DNA of 64,000 nt from Paenarthrobacter aurescens. Lineage in GTDB: Bacteria > Actinomycetota > Actinomycetes > Actinomycetales > Micrococcaceae. The stretch is from assembly GCF_041549525.1 (NCBI RefSeq), contig NZ_CP157456.1, positions 3,534,001 to 3,598,000 of the forward strand. The letters are read 5' to 3'. The position numbers were made by a program, and so were the translations under genes. The notes beneath the pieces are model-generated. The model was not told where the DNA came from. It was given only the letters and a program-made list of their open reading frames with translations, and searched no databases. Shown one piece after another: positions 62,478 to 64,000 of this stretch; position 1 is the first letter of the stretch; each line of letters begins with the position of its first letter.

Positions 62478-64000
62478 ATGGTCGTAAATGTCGTTCGAGG
62501 TACTAACAGCAAGCCCGTAGCGAGCGATGCTCTCGTGGCATCCTTTTTGGAGCAGCCTCAGCTCGAAGGTGAGCTGATGATTGGTTTTCCAATTTTGGGA
62601 GCATCATCAGGTCCATTCTCTGTTGACGCGCTTTACCTGTCGCTGCAGTATGGCCTCATCATTTTCGACCTCATCGAGGGGCCTGACCTCGGCCCATACC
62701 AAGACCGGCAGGACGACGCCGTTCGCCTTCTCAGTTCCAAGCTCTTGCAGCACAAGAACCTGGCCAAGAAGAACCGACTGAGAATCGACATTGAAGCGAT
62801 CTCTTTCGCTCCTGGCGTGCCACGGCTTGGGCTCAGCGGACTGGATTCCGAATATGCCGTAACCGACGGCACCGACTTACTGCAGGTTGTACAGGAGCTT
62901 GACCAGGAACAGATCGACGAAGACCTCTTCTTGGCGACTCTCTCCGCCATCCAGAACATTTCATCACTTCGTCGTTCTCGGAGCCCTCGGATTGTGAAGT
63001 CCTCAACTTCTCGGGGCGCAAAGCTGCAGGTTTTGGAAAGCTCCATTGCCACGTTGGATAACATCCAAAATCGCGCCGTCCGGGAGACCATAGAAGGAGT
63101 CCAAAGAATACGAGGACTAGCTGGTTCCGGCAAAACCATCGTCCTCGCTTTGAAGGCGGCGTACCTCCACGCCCAGCATCCGGACTGGCGCATCGCAGTT
63201 ACCTTCAACACCAGATCGCTCAAGGATCAATTCACTCGCCTCATTACAGGTTTCGTAATCGAGCAGACCGGTGAGGAACCAATTTGGGATAACCTACGGA
63301 TCGTGAACTCGTGGGGCGGCCGAGGTGGACCAGAGCGCTCAGGTATCTACTTCGAATTCTGCGAAGCAAACAAGATTGAATACTGGGACTTTCAGTCGGC
63401 AAAACGCGCGTATGGTGCCGACAGCGCCTTTGATGGTGTCTGCACCGCTGCGCTGGCCAATACTGAGACGCCTAAGTCGATGTATGACGCCATACTCGTT
63501 GACGAAGCCCAGGATCTACCTCCGAATTTCCTGAAACTCTGCTACTTTTCCTTGACTGAGCCCAGGAGGTTGGTCTACGCGTACGACGAACTACAGAGCC
63601 TGTCAGGCTCCGGCCTTCCCTCACCTATAGAAATCTTTGGATTGGACGAGCGTGGAATGCCACGGGTCGACTTTGATGTCGAAGACACGACTATTGGAGC
63701 CCGACGAGACATCGTGCTAGAGAAGTGCTACCGAAATTCTCGGCCTGTTCTTGTTACCGCACACGCCCTCGGCTTCGGAATATATCGCCGACCTGCGTCA
63801 GATGCCGGAACAGGACTGGTTCAGATGTTTGACCAGCCGCGCCTATGGGAGGACATCGGTTATGAAGTTGTAGACGGGAACCTTCAAGCCGGGACGCAGG
63901 TAGCACTACGAAGGACGGAGGAATCGAGCCCGCTATTCCTCGAAAGACACTCACCCCTAGAGGACTTGATTCAATTTCATAACTTCAAGAGCCAAGAGGC
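62478..64000 (+). CDS. Superfamily I (UvrD/Rep-like) helicase with N-terminal NERD-like domain, partial
   Basis: The gene starts at ATG 62478 and runs off the window end (507 codons visible). Residues ~30-65 (GELMIGFPILGASSGPFSVDALYLSLQYGLIIFDLIEG) have the pattern of a NERD-like nuclease-related domain (SVDALY ... GLIIFDLIEG). The helicase core shows Walker A (RIRGLAGSGKT), Walker B (ILVDEAQDLPP) and further helicase motifs (EKCYRNSRPVL, LRIVNSWGG). NERD-helicase proteins of this type occur in phage-defence and DNA-repair loci. A TIR-like protein lies upstream, so the pair may be a defence system. Confidence 0.78.
   Translation, partial: MVVNVVRGTNSKPVASDALVASFLEQPQLEGELMIGFPILGASSGPFSVDALYLSLQYGLIIFDLIEGPDLGPYQDRQDDAVRLLSSKLLQHKNLAKKNRLRIDIEAISFAPGVPRLGLSGLDSEYAVTDGTDLLQVVQELDQEQIDEDLFLATLSAIQNISSLRRSRSPRIVKSSTSRGAKLQVLESSIATLDNIQNRAVRETIEGVQRIRGLAGSGKTIVLALKAAYLHAQHPDWRIAVTFNTRSLKDQFTRLITGFVIEQTGEEPIWDNLRIVNSWGGRGGPERSGIYFEFCEANKIEYWDFQSAKRAYGADSAFDGVCTAALANTETPKSMYDAILVDEAQDLPPNFLKLCYFSLTEPRRLVYAYDELQSLSGSGLPSPIEIFGLDERGMPRVDFDVEDTTIGARRDIVLEKCYRNSRPVLVTAHALGFGIYRRPASDAGTGLVQMFDQPRLWEDIGYEVVDGNLQAGTQVALRRTEESSPLFLERHSPLEDLIQFHNFKSQE

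Overview
The window looks like chromosome from a high-GC Gram-positive actinobacterium of the Arthrobacter/Paenarthrobacter type (Micrococcaceae). That is an inference from gene content, the purine-rich ribosome sites with many GTG/TTG starts, and the mix of small regulators, ABC systems and catabolic genes. No rRNA, tRNA, CRISPR array or insertion sequence was recognised.

Layout. 1-3480: methionine-uptake genes (start of metN, divergent metQ), an FMN monooxygenase coupled to an acetyltransferase, and a small protein. 3758-11883: a glycosyltransferase with a tiny LAxTG protein, a secreted GH16-like protein with Ig-like repeats, a NUDIX hydrolase, a divergent SDR/TetR pair with a palindromic operator, hydrolases, regulators, and VOC and MOSC proteins. 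11902-20334: a CCA-adding enzyme-like protein, a heterodimeric ABC exporter, an aldo/keto reductase, a divergent azoR/HxlR pair and an esterase-like hydrolase. 20405-25902: a CYTH-CHAD protein, an SRPBCC protein and several small acidic or membrane proteins. 25966-28735: an NrtR-like NUDIX regulator divergent from an SPFH protein and an NAD-kinase-like protein, with two matching operators between them. 28933-32612: a membrane protein, an autoregulated VOC-HxlR pair and gamma-glutamyltransferase.

32626-42831 (minus strand) is the most interesting part: a complete, tightly coupled RiPP operon of the daptide type. In order of transcription it holds a recognition protein, a class III aminotransferase, an iron-ADH-fold dehydrogenase, three small precursor peptides that all end in threonine, a methyltransferase, a YcaO protein, an M50 membrane protease, an ABC ATPase, two permeases and a small membrane protein. 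In known daptides the C-terminal Thr is decarboxylated, transaminated and N-methylated to a dimethylated diamine, and the enzymes needed for this are here. The YcaO gene suggests an additional backbone modification.

43078-59745: a hydrolase; an acid uptake/CoA-activation cluster (MFS, acyl-CoA ligase, enoyl-CoA hydratase) with a divergent LysR gene; several small hypothetical genes; a DJ-1/PfpI-TetR-epimerase group; and a sugar operon (LacI, binding protein, two permeases, Gfo/Idh oxidoreductase, ThuA) with two identical LacI-type palindromes. 59937-64000 differs in character: it is gene-poor, carries a broken response-regulator fragment, and holds a TIR-like protein and a superfamily I helicase that runs off the end. 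This looks like the edge of a defence or genomic island.
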